Below, piece after piece: positions 24,185-32,113 of a stretch of 64,000 nt of DNA. Under the pieces are notes generated by a model. The model saw only the letters and a list, made by a program, of their open reading frames with translations, was not told the origin of the DNA and made no database searches. Origin of the DNA: an uncultured Elusimicrobiales bacterium (GTDB lineage: Bacteria; Elusimicrobiota; Elusimicrobia; Elusimicrobiales; Elusimicrobiaceae); NCBI GenBank assembly GCA_910576915.1, contig CAJTJT010000007.1:1-64000 (forward strand). Reading direction: 5' to 3'. A program made the translations under genes and the position numbers. Every line of letters begins with the position of its first letter. Position 1 is the first letter of the stretch.

Positions 24185-24910
24185 ATGGGACACAAGATTC
24201 ACCCCCGGTCAATCAGACTCGGTTATATTCAGGATTGGCGCTCCAGATGGTTCGCCCCCAAGAATATGCCGGCGCTTATCATGGAAGATTTCCAGATTCG
24301 CAAAATTATTGACAACAAATTCAAAATGGCGGCCGTCAGCTACGTCGGTATCGAAAGAGCCGGTGCGTTCCTGCGCGTCAACATTCACACCGCCCGCCCG
24401 GGCGTGGTGATCGGCAAAAAAGGCGCCGACATCGAAGCCTTGCGCAAAGAATTGGAAGCCCTTACCGGCAGCAAAACCTTTGTAAACGTGATTGAAATCA
24501 AGAATCCGGAAACGGATGCCCAGCTGGTAGCCCAGAACATCGCCATGCAGCTTGAAAAACGCGCCCACTACGGTGCCGCTATCAAGAAAGCGATCGAAAA
24601 GGCTTTGTCCGGCAAAGCGCTTGGTATCAAAATCATGGTGTCCGGCAGACTCGGCGGCGCGGAAATCGCCCGCACCGAGTGGAAACGCGAAGGCCGCGTG
24701 CCGCTGCACACCTTGTGCGCCGATATCGATTACGGTTTTACCGAAGCCAACACCATCAGCGGTAAAATCGGTATTAAAGTCTGGATTTTCAAGAGAACCC
24801 ACTTCGCCAAATCTCCCAAAGAGATTATGAACGAGCTCAAGAAACACCGCGACATGGAAAACGGTTCCACCGAAGGTGCGACGGAAGTCGCCGCGGCGGA
24901 AGCCAAATAG
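24185..24910 (+). CDS. rpsC: 30S ribosomal protein S3
   Basis: A 241-residue S3 with the KH domain (RPGVVIGKKGADIEALRKEL) and the C-terminal domain (IKIMVSGRLGGAEIARTEW) that forms the mRNA entry site with S4 and S5. The end carries an acidic, Ala-rich tail (EVAAAEAK). Confidence 0.97.
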   Translation: MGHKIHPRSIRLGYIQDWRSRWFAPKNMPALIMEDFQIRKIIDNKFKMAAVSYVGIERAGAFLRVNIHTARPGVVIGKKGADIEALRKELEALTGSKTFVNVIEIKNPETDAQLVAQNIAMQLEKRAHYGAAIKKAIEKALSGKALGIKIMVSGRLGGAEIARTEWKREGRVPLHTLCADIDYGFTEANTISGKIGIKVWIFKRTHFAKSPKEIMNELKKHRDMENGSTEGATEVAAAEAK

Positions 24911-24923
24911 AGGACTTTGACTT

Positions 24924-25334
24924 ATGTTGATGCCTAAAAGAGTTAAATACCGCAAACCCTTCAGCGCGCCCCGCATTAAAGGCAACGCCAAACGCGGCAC
25001 TGAAGTGGTGTTCGGCGAATTTGGGTTGAAAGCGTTGGAACCCAAATGGATCACCGCCCGGCAGATTGAAGCTGCCCGTATTACCTTGTCCCGCTTCATC
25101 AAGAAAAAAGGTAAACTTTGGATCCGCATTTTCCCGGACAAAGCCATTACCAAACACCCCGCCGAAACCCGTATGGGTAAAGGTAAAGGCGCGCCCGAAT
25201 ACTGGGCCGCTGTGGTGAAGCCCGGCAGAATTTTGTTTGAATTGGAAGGCGCCACTTTGGAAGATACCAAAAGAGCCATGCGCTTAGCGTCCGACAAACT
25301 GCCGATCAAAACGAAACTGGTTACCAGAAGGTAG
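24924..25334 (+). CDS. rplP: 50S ribosomal protein L16
   Basis: A 136-residue L16 near the A-site tRNA. The typical beginning MPKRVKYRK comes after two extra residues (ML); the ATG two codons downstream is an alternative start. ARQIEAARITLSRFIKKKGK and MGKGKGAPEYWAAVVKPGRI are conserved. Confidence 0.96.
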   Translation: MLMPKRVKYRKPFSAPRIKGNAKRGTEVVFGEFGLKALEPKWITARQIEAARITLSRFIKKKGKLWIRIFPDKAITKHPAETRMGKGKGAPEYWAAVVKPGRILFELEGATLEDTKRAMRLASDKLPIKTKLVTRR

Positions 25335-25337
25335 TTT

Positions 25338-25541
25338 ATGAAGACGAACGAAAAAGAAGCTTTGAAAAACAAAACGTTGGCCGAACTGAACGAAGCGCTC
25401 GGCAAAGCCCAGGAAAAGAAATTTAATCTTCTTTTCAAACACAGCACCACCCCCATCGCCAATCCGATGGAAATCAGAGCTGTAAGACGCGAAATTGCTC
25501 TTTTGCAAACGCTGATCAACCAGAAAAAAGAGCAAAAATAG
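25338..25541 (+). CDS. rpmC: 50S ribosomal protein L29
   Basis: A 67-residue L29 at the tunnel exit beside L23. The all-helical pattern is normal (LAELNEALGKAQEKKFNLLF, then IRAVRREIALLQTLINQK). It starts 3 bases after rplP. Confidence 0.93.
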   Translation: MKTNEKEALKNKTLAELNEALGKAQEKKFNLLFKHSTTPIANPMEIRAVRREIALLQTLINQKKEQK

Positions 25542-25552
25542 AGGTTTGAAAA

Positions 25553-25822
25553 ATGGAAAATCAAGAAACCCGTGCCAAAAGAAAAGTTCTGAGCGGCGTA
25601 GTTGTGTCCGACAAAATGGACAAAACCCGCACCGTTAAAGTGGAACGCTTAGTTCACGATGAACGCTATGGCAAAACGCTCAAAAGAGCGGCCAAATTCC
25701 ACGCTCACGACGAGGCCAACGAAACCAAAATCGGCGACAAAGTGGAAATTATGAGCACCCGTCCCGTTTCCAAAACGACGAAATGGCGCATTTCCAAAAT
25801 TGTGGAAAAAGCCAGAGCTTAG
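25553..25822 (+). CDS. rpsQ: 30S ribosomal protein S17
   Basis: An 89-residue S17, an early 30S assembly protein. RKVLSGVVVSDKMDKTRTVK, KRAAKFHAHDEANE and MSTRPVSKTTKWRI are typical. Overall length and order (rpmC-rpsQ-rplN) are standard. Confidence 0.95.
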   Translation: MENQETRAKRKVLSGVVVSDKMDKTRTVKVERLVHDERYGKTLKRAAKFHAHDEANETKIGDKVEIMSTRPVSKTTKWRISKIVEKARA

Positions 25823-25850
25823 TTTTTAAAAACTACGGAGTTATTAAAGT

Positions 25851-26219
25851 ATGATTCAATTAAGAAGCATCGTTAATGTGGCCGACAATTCCGGCGCGCG
25901 TAAAGTTCAGTGCTTTAAAGTGCGCGGCGGCCACCATCGGGATATCGCGACTTTGGGAGACGTTATTATGTGCTCCGTCAGAGACGCGATCCCTACCTCC
26001 GCCATTAAAAAAGGCGACGTGGTCCGCGCGGTAGTCGTGCGCGTGGCCCGCGAAAGAAGAAGAAAAGACGGTTCCTATATTCGTTTTGATGACAACGCCG
26101 TTTGCATCATCAACGATAACGGGGAACCAAAAGGCACCCGTGTATTCGGCCCGATTGCCAGAGAGCTGCGCGAAAAGAATTTCTTGAAAATCATTTCCTT
26201 GGCTCCTGAGGTGGTATAG
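25851..26219 (+). CDS. rplN: 50S ribosomal protein L14
   Basis: A 122-residue L14, which forms intersubunit bridges and binds the silencing factor RsfS. MIQLRSIVNVADNSGARKVQ and the end PIARELREKNFLKIISLAPE are canonical. An ACGGAG site precedes the ATG. Confidence 0.97.
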   Translation: MIQLRSIVNVADNSGARKVQCFKVRGGHHRDIATLGDVIMCSVRDAIPTSAIKKGDVVRAVVVRVARERRRKDGSYIRFDDNAVCIINDNGEPKGTRVFGPIARELREKNFLKIISLAPEVV

Positions 26220-26220
26220 T

Positions 26221-26529
26221 ATGAACATTAAGAAAAAAGACACCGTTTTAGTGTTGTCCGGTAAGGACAAAGGCAAAAAAGGCGAAGTGAAATCGGTGAA
26301 CCCGTCCAAAAACAAAGTAGTGGTAACGGGCGTGAACATGATTTCCAAACACGTAAAGCCTACCCAAAACAAGCAGGGCGGCATTGTGCAGATGGAAGCC
26401 GCGTTGGACGCGTCCAACGTAGCGGTCGTCTGCGGCAAATGCAAAAAAGCGATGACGCCCAAAGTGCAAATCTCGGCCGACGGCACGAAAACGCGCGTCT
26501 GCCGCAAATGCAACGAGCCGATCATTTAA
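26221..26529 (+). CDS. rplX: 50S ribosomal protein L24
   Basis: A 102-residue L24, an assembly initiator. KOW motif VLVLSGKDKGKKGEVKSV at the start, and two CxxC pairs near the end (CGKCKKAMTP and CRKCN), indicating the zinc-binding form of L24. One base separates it from rplN. Confidence 0.95.
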   Translation: MNIKKKDTVLVLSGKDKGKKGEVKSVNPSKNKVVVTGVNMISKHVKPTQNKQGGIVQMEAALDASNVAVVCGKCKKAMTPKVQISADGTKTRVCRKCNEPII

Positions 26530-26544
26530 TCAGGTACCGTTAAA

Positions 26545-27138
26545 ATGACTAAGAAAGAAACCAAAAACGAAACGAAAGTGCCCGCCGGTTACGCGCCGAA
26601 ATTGCAGGCCCTTTACAGAGAAAAAGTGCTTCCGGCCTTGCTGAAAGATATGAACGTCAAAAGCCCGATGGCCGTGCCGAAAATGACGAAAATCGTCATC
26701 AACATCGGCGTGAAAGAAGCCCGCGAAGACATCAAAGCGTTGGAAACGGCCAAAGAAGACTTGACCGCCATCGCCGGCCAGGCCGCCCAAGTGCGCCGCG
26801 CCAAAAAATCCATCTCTAACTTCAAACTTAGAGAAGGTATGCCGATCGGCGTGCGCGTGACGCTGCGCGGTGCCAGAATGTATGAGTTTATGGAACGCTT
26901 CATCAGCATCGCCTGCCCCCGCATCCGCGACTTTCAGGGCTTTAACGCCAGCTTTGACGGCAAAGGCAACTTGAACTTGGGTATTAAAGAACATTATATT
27001 TTTCCGGAAATTGATGTTGAAAAATCTCCCAAAGCCCACGGTATGAACATTACGTTCGTTACCACCGCCGAAAACGACGAAAGCGGCCGTATGCTTATGA
27101 ATTATATGGGTATGCCGTTCCGCAAATCGGCCAAATAA
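26545..27138 (+). CDS. rplE: 50S ribosomal protein L5
   Basis: A 197-residue L5, which binds 5S rRNA and contacts P-site tRNA. Blocks VPKMTKIVINIGVKEA, FKLREGMPIGVRVTLRG and the late AKSIS-type region are conserved. The N-terminus has about 10 extra Lys/Glu-rich residues. Confidence 0.96.
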   Translation: MTKKETKNETKVPAGYAPKLQALYREKVLPALLKDMNVKSPMAVPKMTKIVINIGVKEAREDIKALETAKEDLTAIAGQAAQVRRAKKSISNFKLREGMPIGVRVTLRGARMYEFMERFISIACPRIRDFQGFNASFDGKGNLNLGIKEHYIFPEIDVEKSPKAHGMNITFVTTAENDESGRMLMNYMGMPFRKSAK

Positions 27139-27156
27139 TAGGAGTTAGAAAACTTT

Positions 27157-27342
27157 ATGGCTACGAAAGCTTGGGTTGCAAAAATGGCGAAGGATCAAAA
27201 GTTCGCCGTGCGCTATCACAACAGATGCCAAATCTGCGGGCGCGCGAGAGGTTACTACCGCGACTTCGGTCTCTGCCGTATCTGCCTTAGAAAAATGGCA
27301 CATCAGGGTCTCATCCCTGGTCTCAGAAAATCGAGCTGGTAA
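27157..27342 (+). CDS. rpsN: 30S ribosomal protein S14, zinc-binding short form
   Basis: A 61-residue S14 of the short type, with four zinc-ligand Cys (CQICGRARGYYRDFGLCRIC). This C+ form needs zinc, unlike the longer Cys-less paralogue some bacteria use when zinc is scarce. It ends LIPGLRKSSW as expected. Confidence 0.96.
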   Translation: MATKAWVAKMAKDQKFAVRYHNRCQICGRARGYYRDFGLCRICLRKMAHQGLIPGLRKSSW

Positions 27343-27415
27343 TTTACAGGAGGAGGTACCTTTTTCGGGCCAACTCCGTTAAACGGAAAGTGGCTTGGAG
27401 AGGTAGCCTATATAC
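27343..27415 (+). promoter_or_regulatory. Structured rpsN-rpsH spacer with a displaced SD sequence
   Basis: An unusually long spacer for this cluster. It begins with AGGAGGAGGT (27348-27357), a near-perfect Shine-Dalgarno sequence with no start codon in range. A nested stem follows: GCCA (27369-27372) with TGGC (27391-27394), enclosing TCCGT (27375-27379) and ACGGA (27383-27387). A second GGAGAGG lies about 13-20 bases before the rpsH ATG. This could be a ribosome standby or S8-dependent control element; the role is inferred. Confidence 0.4.
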
Positions 27416-27808
27416 ATGGATCCAATCGCAGATTTCTTAACCAGAATAAGAAACGCCAATATGAAGAAAAAAGAAAAAGTGGATATCCCTTTTTCTAAAA
27501 TCAAAACCGAAATTGCGCGCGTACTGAAAGAAGAAGGTTACATCGCCAATTTCAAAGCCGTCCACAACGAAACCAAGGGCGGCGTGGTGAGAGTATTTTT
27601 GAAATACACGCCCGAAAACGAATGCGTCATCCAAGGTTTGAAACGTATTTCCAAACCCGGTTCCCGCGTTTACAGCGCCTACAACAACATTCCGAAAGTT
27701 CGCGGCGCCTTCGGCATCACCATTCTTTCCACGTCTAAAGGTTTGATGACCGACGCGCAGGCCAAAGCCGAAAAAATCGGCGGCGAACTGTTGTGTCAGG
27801 TCTGGTAA
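27416..27808 (+). CDS. rpsH: 30S ribosomal protein S8
   Basis: A 130-residue S8, a central-domain 30S protein and the known translational regulator of spc operons. DPIADFLTRIRNANMKKKEK and the end GITILSTSKGLMTDAQA are canonical. Confidence 0.96.
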   Translation: MDPIADFLTRIRNANMKKKEKVDIPFSKIKTEIARVLKEEGYIANFKAVHNETKGGVVRVFLKYTPENECVIQGLKRISKPGSRVYSAYNNIPKVRGAFGITILSTSKGLMTDAQAKAEKIGGELLCQVW

Positions 27809-27817
27809 GGGGGGAAT

Positions 27818-28369
27818 ATGAGCAGAATCGGTAAAAAGATTATCAACGTTCCCGCCAAAACCAAAGTGGAAATCAAAGACAGCGTCATTACCGCCACCGG
27901 CGCGCTTGGCACTTTGTCTTACTCTATCCCGGAAGGCATTACGCCCGAACTTAAAGACGGCGTGCTGACCTTCTCCGTCGCCGAAAACCGGGTAAAAGAA
28001 CTCAACGCTTTGCACGGAACCACCCGCGCCAACGTTTTCAACATTATTGAAGGCGTGACGAACGGTTTTTCCAAAGTGTTGGAAATCAACGGTTTGGGTT
28101 ACCGCGCCAACGTGGCCGGCACCAAACTGAACCTGGAACTCGGTTTCTCCCATCCCGTGAATTTGGATATCCCCGCTGGCCTTACGGTCACGGTGGATCC
28201 GAAATCCGGCTGGGTAACGATTAAAGGCAGCGATAAGTTCAAAGTGGGCGATTTCGCGGCCAAAATCAGAAGAATCAGACCTCCGGAACCCTACAAAGGC
28301 AGCGGTATTAAATACCAAGGCGAACACATTGTTCGCAAAGCCGGTAAAACTGCGGCGGGAGGCAAATAA
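27818..28369 (+). CDS. rplF: 50S ribosomal protein L6
   Basis: A 183-residue L6 with its two repeated domains, near the factor-binding site. MSRIGKKIINVPAKTKVEI starts it, and the C-terminal RRIRPPEPYKGSGIKYQGEH is typical. A GGGGGG site lies just before the ATG. Confidence 0.96.
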   Translation: MSRIGKKIINVPAKTKVEIKDSVITATGALGTLSYSIPEGITPELKDGVLTFSVAENRVKELNALHGTTRANVFNIIEGVTNGFSKVLEINGLGYRANVAGTKLNLELGFSHPVNLDIPAGLTVTVDPKSGWVTIKGSDKFKVGDFAAKIRRIRPPEPYKGSGIKYQGEHIVRKAGKTAAGGK

Positions 28370-28371
28370 TT

Positions 28372-28737
28372 ATGGCCACTAAACAAGAAAGATATCAATT
28401 CAGAAAAGACCGCAGCCGCGGCCACCTGCTTAAAAACGGTGCGCACCGCCCGAGACTGTCCGTCTACAGAAGCTTGAAATACATTTACGCCCAAATCGTT
28501 GACGACAACACGCACAGCACGTTAGTGTCTGCGACCACGTTGTCCAAAGAATTTGAAGGCAAATTTGAAGCTTCCGCCAAGAGCATCGAAGCTGCCAAGG
28601 CTTTGGGCGCCGCGATTGCCAAAAAAGCGCTCGAAAAAGGCATCAGCGAAGTGATGTTTGACCGCGGCGGACGCGTCTACCACGGCAGAATCAAAGCGCT
28701 TGCGGATTCCGCCAGAGAAGCAGGATTGAAATTCTAA
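28372..28737 (+). CDS. rplR: 50S ribosomal protein L18
   Basis: A 121-residue L18, which binds 5S rRNA. RPRLSVYRSLKYIYAQIVDD and the C-terminal VMFDRGGRVYHGRIKALADS are canonical. Two bases separate it from rplF. Confidence 0.96.
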   Translation: MATKQERYQFRKDRSRGHLLKNGAHRPRLSVYRSLKYIYAQIVDDNTHSTLVSATTLSKEFEGKFEASAKSIEAAKALGAAIAKKALEKGISEVMFDRGGRVYHGRIKALADSAREAGLKF

Positions 28738-28754
28738 GGTCACAGGTGAATTTA

Positions 28755-29354
28755 ATGTCCAATGAAACGCTAGTGAAAAGCGATAACAGAAAAGAAGCGA
28801 AAGGCAAAAGAGCCGAGTTTCAAAAAGCAAGACCGGCGGCTGAAGGCAAAACCACGGTCATCCACGTAGCCAGAACGGCCAAGGTAGTCAAAGGCGGTAA
28901 ACGCTTTGGCTTCCGCGCGCTCGTCGTAGTCGGTAACGGCATGGGCAAAGTGGGCGTTGCTATTGGCAAGGCGAATCAGGTTCAGCTGGCTATCGCCAAA
29001 GCTGAATCCCACGCCCGCAAACACATGATCACGTTCCCGATCGTGGGCGAAACCATCCCGCACGAAGTCATCGGCAAATTCGGTGCCGCTTCCGTGTGGA
29101 TGAAACCGGCTGCTCCCGGTACCGGTGTAATCGCCGGCTCCGGCGCGCGCCTCTTGTTTGAAGCTGCGGGTATCAAAGACGTCTTGGCCAAAAGCCTGGG
29201 CAGCAGCAATCCCTGCAACTTGGTTTACGCCACGATGGAAGCTTTCAAACAGTTGAAAGCCAAAGAAGCCGTGAACGTGATGCGCGGCAAAGCCGCCCCG
29301 GCGGCTGAAGCCCCCAAGGCGGAAGCGAAAGCCGAACCCGCCAAGGCCGAATAG
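28755..29354 (+). CDS. rpsE: 30S ribosomal protein S5
   Basis: A 199-residue S5, which helps form the mRNA entry site and affects fidelity. ATG 28755 is preferred over an upstream in-frame GTG at 28746 because that GTG overlaps the AGGTG binding site. Core blocks ARTAKVVKGGKRFGFRALVV and the C-terminal GSSNPCNLVYATMEAFKQL are typical. An Ala/Glu/Lys-rich tail of about 25 residues follows (starting AAPAAEAPKAEAKAE), similar in style to tails on L3, S3 and beta. rplO follows directly; the usual rpmD (L30) is missing. Confidence 0.95.
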   Translation: MSNETLVKSDNRKEAKGKRAEFQKARPAAEGKTTVIHVARTAKVVKGGKRFGFRALVVVGNGMGKVGVAIGKANQVQLAIAKAESHARKHMITFPIVGETIPHEVIGKFGAASVWMKPAAPGTGVIAGSGARLLFEAAGIKDVLAKSLGSSNPCNLVYATMEAFKQLKAKEAVNVMRGKAAPAAEAPKAEAKAEPAKAE

Positions 29355-29373
29355 TTTTGTGGAGAGATAAAAA

Positions 29374-29835
29374 ATGGTAACTTTAAATAACCTTTTCCCT
29401 AAACATGGGTCCAGAAAAGAAAAAAGACGCTTGGGTCTCGGCCCGGGTTCCGGTTTGGGCAACTACTGCACCAAAGGTATGAAAGGTCAGACTTCCCGCT
29501 CCGGTAACTCCCGCAAAGAAAGCAAAGAAGGCGGTCAGATGCCTTTGATCCGCCACACGCCGAAAAGCGGTTTTTCCAATAAAGATTTTGCCAGACGTTT
29601 TGACTACGTCAACGTCGGCTCTTTGGAAAAAGCCTTTGCGGCCGGTGCGGAAGTGACCCCGGAAGCCTTGAAAAAAGCCGGTATCATCCACGATGTTACC
29701 CGCGTCAAAGTATTGGCCAACGGCTCTTTGACCAAGGCTTTGAAAGTGTCTGCCCACGGTTTTTCCGCCACTGCCAAAGCGGCGATTGAAAAAGCCGGCG
29801 GCACCGTAACCGTGCTTGAACAGAAGACCAAATAA
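29374..29835 (+). CDS. rplO: 50S ribosomal protein L15
   Basis: A 153-residue L15, a late assembly protein. The Gly/Arg-rich start (KRRLGLGPGSGLGNYCTKGM) and the globular C-terminus are as expected. The stop overlaps the secY start by one base, coupling the two. Confidence 0.95.
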   Translation: MVTLNNLFPKHGSRKEKRRLGLGPGSGLGNYCTKGMKGQTSRSGNSRKESKEGGQMPLIRHTPKSGFSNKDFARRFDYVNVGSLEKAFAAGAEVTPEALKKAGIIHDVTRVKVLANGSLTKALKVSAHGFSATAKAAIEKAGGTVTVLEQKTK

Positions 29836-31172
29836 TGGCTAACAACACAGTTGCAAATATCTTTAACGCCCCCGAACTCAAGAAGAGACTTCTCTTCTTG
29901 GTCGGGGCGTTGGCTGTTTTCCGGATTGCCGCCGCAATCCCAATACCCGGCATTAATACGGAAGTCTTGAAACAAATGTTTGCCGCGCACCAAAACGGTA
30001 TTCTTGGATTCATGAATATCTTTTCGGGCGGCGCTTTGGGCAGATTTTCTATTTTGGCCTTGGGTATCATGCCGTACATTAACGCTTCCATTATCATGGG
30101 GTTGGTGCGCGGGGCTCACATTTTCCCGGCGCTGGACCGTATGCATAAAGAAGGTGAATCCGGCAGAAGAAAAGAAAACCAGATCACCCGTATTTTTGCA
30201 CTGTTCTTGGCGTTGTTGCAAGGCTCTATGATGACGTTCGCCATCACGCGTATTGAAGGCGCGGGCGGCGTTTCGGCGGTGGTAAACCCGTCGTTTATGT
30301 TTTTCGTTACCACGGTGTTAACGCTGGCCGCCGGCACGATGTTTGTGATGTGGCTCGGCGAACAGATTACCGAAAAAGGGGTGGGCAACGGTATTTCGCT
30401 CATCATTTTTGCCGGTATCGTGGACCGCTTGCCCAGTGCGATTATGGAAGTCGTCAAACGCGTGCAGACGGACGAAATGGACTTTTTCATGGCGCTCGTC
30501 ATTTTTGGCGCGGCGGTTGTGATTACGGCTTTGGTGGTATGGCTGGAAACGGCCCAGCGCCAAATCCCGGTCCAATACGCCAAACGCCAGGTGGGGAATA
30601 AAACCTACGGCGGGCAGACCAGCTATTTGCCGCTGAAGATTGACCAGAGCGGCGTAATCGCTGTAATCTTTGCCTCGTCCGTTATTTCTCTGCCGCTGAC
30701 GATTGCCAGCTTCAACCAGGAAGCCCCTTGGGCGCAGAAACTGTTGGAGTCTATGAACCATAGCAGCATTCTGTATATGCTGTTGTTCTCGGCTCTGATT
30801 ATTTTCTTCTGCTATTTCTACAACTCGATGACGATTAACCCGTCCGATTTGGCCGATAACATGAAGAAATGGGGCGGTTTCATCCCGGGCATTCGCCCCG
30901 GCGAACCCACGAAAAATTACATTGAATGGGTGATGAACCGTTTAACTTTCTGCGGCGCGATTTTTGTTTGTTTAATCGCGGTCCTGCCGGACTTCTTCCG
31001 CGCGCAGTTCAACGTAGACTTTTACTTTGGCGGTACGGCTTTGCTGATCGTCGTCGGCGTCGCGTTGGATACGGTTGGTCAGATTCAGGCGCACCTGTTG
31101 GCCCGTAATTATGAGCCTTTGATGAAAGGCTCGAAGAGAATTAAGGGCCGCTGGTTCAACGTCGGACAGTAA
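29835..31172 (+). CDS. secY: Preprotein translocase subunit SecY
   Basis: A 445-residue SecY, the channel of the Sec translocon in the inner membrane, with ten predicted membrane segments. Recognisable blocks are AIPIPGIN in the plug region, GIMPYINASIIMGL, GEQITEKGVGNGISLIIFAGI and IPGIRPGEPT before the last segments. Start overlaps rplO. It is followed by a long-hairpin repeat and about 300 bases of spacer before adk. Confidence 0.97.
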   Translation: MANNTVANIFNAPELKKRLLFLVGALAVFRIAAAIPIPGINTEVLKQMFAAHQNGILGFMNIFSGGALGRFSILALGIMPYINASIIMGLVRGAHIFPALDRMHKEGESGRRKENQITRIFALFLALLQGSMMTFAITRIEGAGGVSAVVNPSFMFFVTTVLTLAAGTMFVMWLGEQITEKGVGNGISLIIFAGIVDRLPSAIMEVVKRVQTDEMDFFMALVIFGAAVVITALVVWLETAQRQIPVQYAKRQVGNKTYGGQTSYLPLKIDQSGVIAVIFASSVISLPLTIASFNQEAPWAQKLLESMNHSSILYMLLFSALIIFFCYFYNSMTINPSDLADNMKKWGGFIPGIRPGEPTKNYIEWVMNRLTFCGAIFVCLIAVLPDFFRAQFNVDFYFGGTALLIVVGVALDTVGQIQAHLLARNYEPLMKGSKRIKGRWFNVGQ

Positions 31173-31179
31173 TTTTTAC

Positions 31180-31283
31180 GGATTTCCTCTCTTGCGCTTT
31201 GTTGCTACGGCGCTCACATATTTCAAAATATGCTTCGCGCCTATGCGCCTAGCGCAAGAGGAAAATCCTAAAAAATTTTTTAG
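31180..31283 (+). repeat. Intergenic long-hairpin repeat, copy downstream of secY
   Basis: The left arm GGATTTCCTCTCTTGCGC (31180-31197) matches the complement of the right arm GCGCAAGAGGAAAATCC (31252-31268) with small bulges. Inside, CATATTT and AAATATG with flanking GGCGC and GCGCC form a second stem. A perfect 16-base palindrome CTAAAAAATTTTTTAG (31268-31283) follows, so the structure can also act as a terminator. The inner segment GCGCCTATGCG and CTAGC resembles the copy after tuf. Confidence 0.6.
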
Positions 31284-31407
31284 TAGTTACTGATTTTGGA
31301 GGGCCTAGAAATCCCCACAAAATCCTAAAAAATTCTCTGGGGCTGTTTAGTCCTTTTCGAAATTAAAATTTCATTTTTTACATTTTTTGACAATTTGCAC
31401 AAATTAT

Positions 31408-31441
31408 TTTGCGTTTGAATCTTACGGGGTTCAAACGCAAA
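31408..31441 (+). promoter_or_regulatory. Hairpin or palindromic operator upstream of adk
   Basis: TTTGCGTTTGAA (31408-31419) and TTCAAACGCAAA (31430-31441) are perfectly complementary around a 10-base loop. A consensus TTGACA lies just upstream at 31387-31392, but no -10 box sits at normal spacing. The stem could be an attenuator in read-through RNA or a DNA operator. No long T tract follows. Confidence 0.45.
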
Positions 31442-31474
31442 GTTGTTTGTATTTTGAAAGGTAGGTTTACAGAA

Positions 31475-32113
31475 GTGAACATTGTTTTAATGGGCTGCCC
31501 GGGCGCCGGTAAAGGCACCCAGTCGGCCAAATTGCAGCAGAAGTTTGATTTGTACCACATCTCCACGGGGGATGTTCTCCGGGCGGAAATCGCTTCCGGT
31601 TCGGAGTTAGGCAAAAAGATTGCCGCCATTATCAACGACGGTAACCTGGTGCCCGATGAACTGATGGTTTCCATGTTGGAAAAAATCGTCAGTGCGACGG
31701 ATAAAGGCATCATTTTCGACGGTTTCCCGCGCACTGTTGCGCAGGCCGAAGCGTTGGACGCTATGATGAAACGCTTAAACCGCGAAATTACCGAAGTCGT
31801 GATGATTGATTTGCCGGAAAGCGAAGTCATCAGCCGCATTTCTTCGCGCCGCCAGTGCAAAAAATGCGGAGCGATTTTACACGTAGATTTGAATGCGCCG
31901 CTGACTGCCTGTCCGGCGTGCGGAGGGGAGCTCTATTCCCGTGCGGACGATACGCCCGAACGCGTTAAACACCGTTTGGAAGTGTATCACCACGATACCT
32001 TGCCGGTAAAGAATTATTACCAAAACAGCGGCAAGTATGTGGAAGTAAACGGGAACCAAAGCCCCGAACAAGTTTTTGAGGACCTGACCAAAGTCCTTGA
32101 GAAGGTAAAATGA
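31475..32113 (+). CDS. adk: Adenylate kinase
   Basis: A 212-residue adenylate kinase catalysing AMP + ATP to 2 ADP in the cytoplasm. The P-loop is GCPGAGKGTQ, followed by the AMP-binding region and FDGFPRTVAQAEALD. The lid holds two CxxC pairs (CKKC, CPAC), the zinc-binding long-lid form. The start is taken as GTG 31475, because the motif VNIVLMGCPGAGKGTQ is where the family begins; the open frame extends 22 codons upstream into the hairpin region. An AAAGGTAGG sequence lies upstream. It overlaps map by 4 bases. Confidence 0.93.
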   Translation: MNIVLMGCPGAGKGTQSAKLQQKFDLYHISTGDVLRAEIASGSELGKKIAAIINDGNLVPDELMVSMLEKIVSATDKGIIFDGFPRTVAQAEALDAMMKRLNREITEVVMIDLPESEVISRISSRRQCKKCGAILHVDLNAPLTACPACGGELYSRADDTPERVKHRLEVYHHDTLPVKNYYQNSGKYVEVNGNQSPEQVFEDLTKVLEKVK

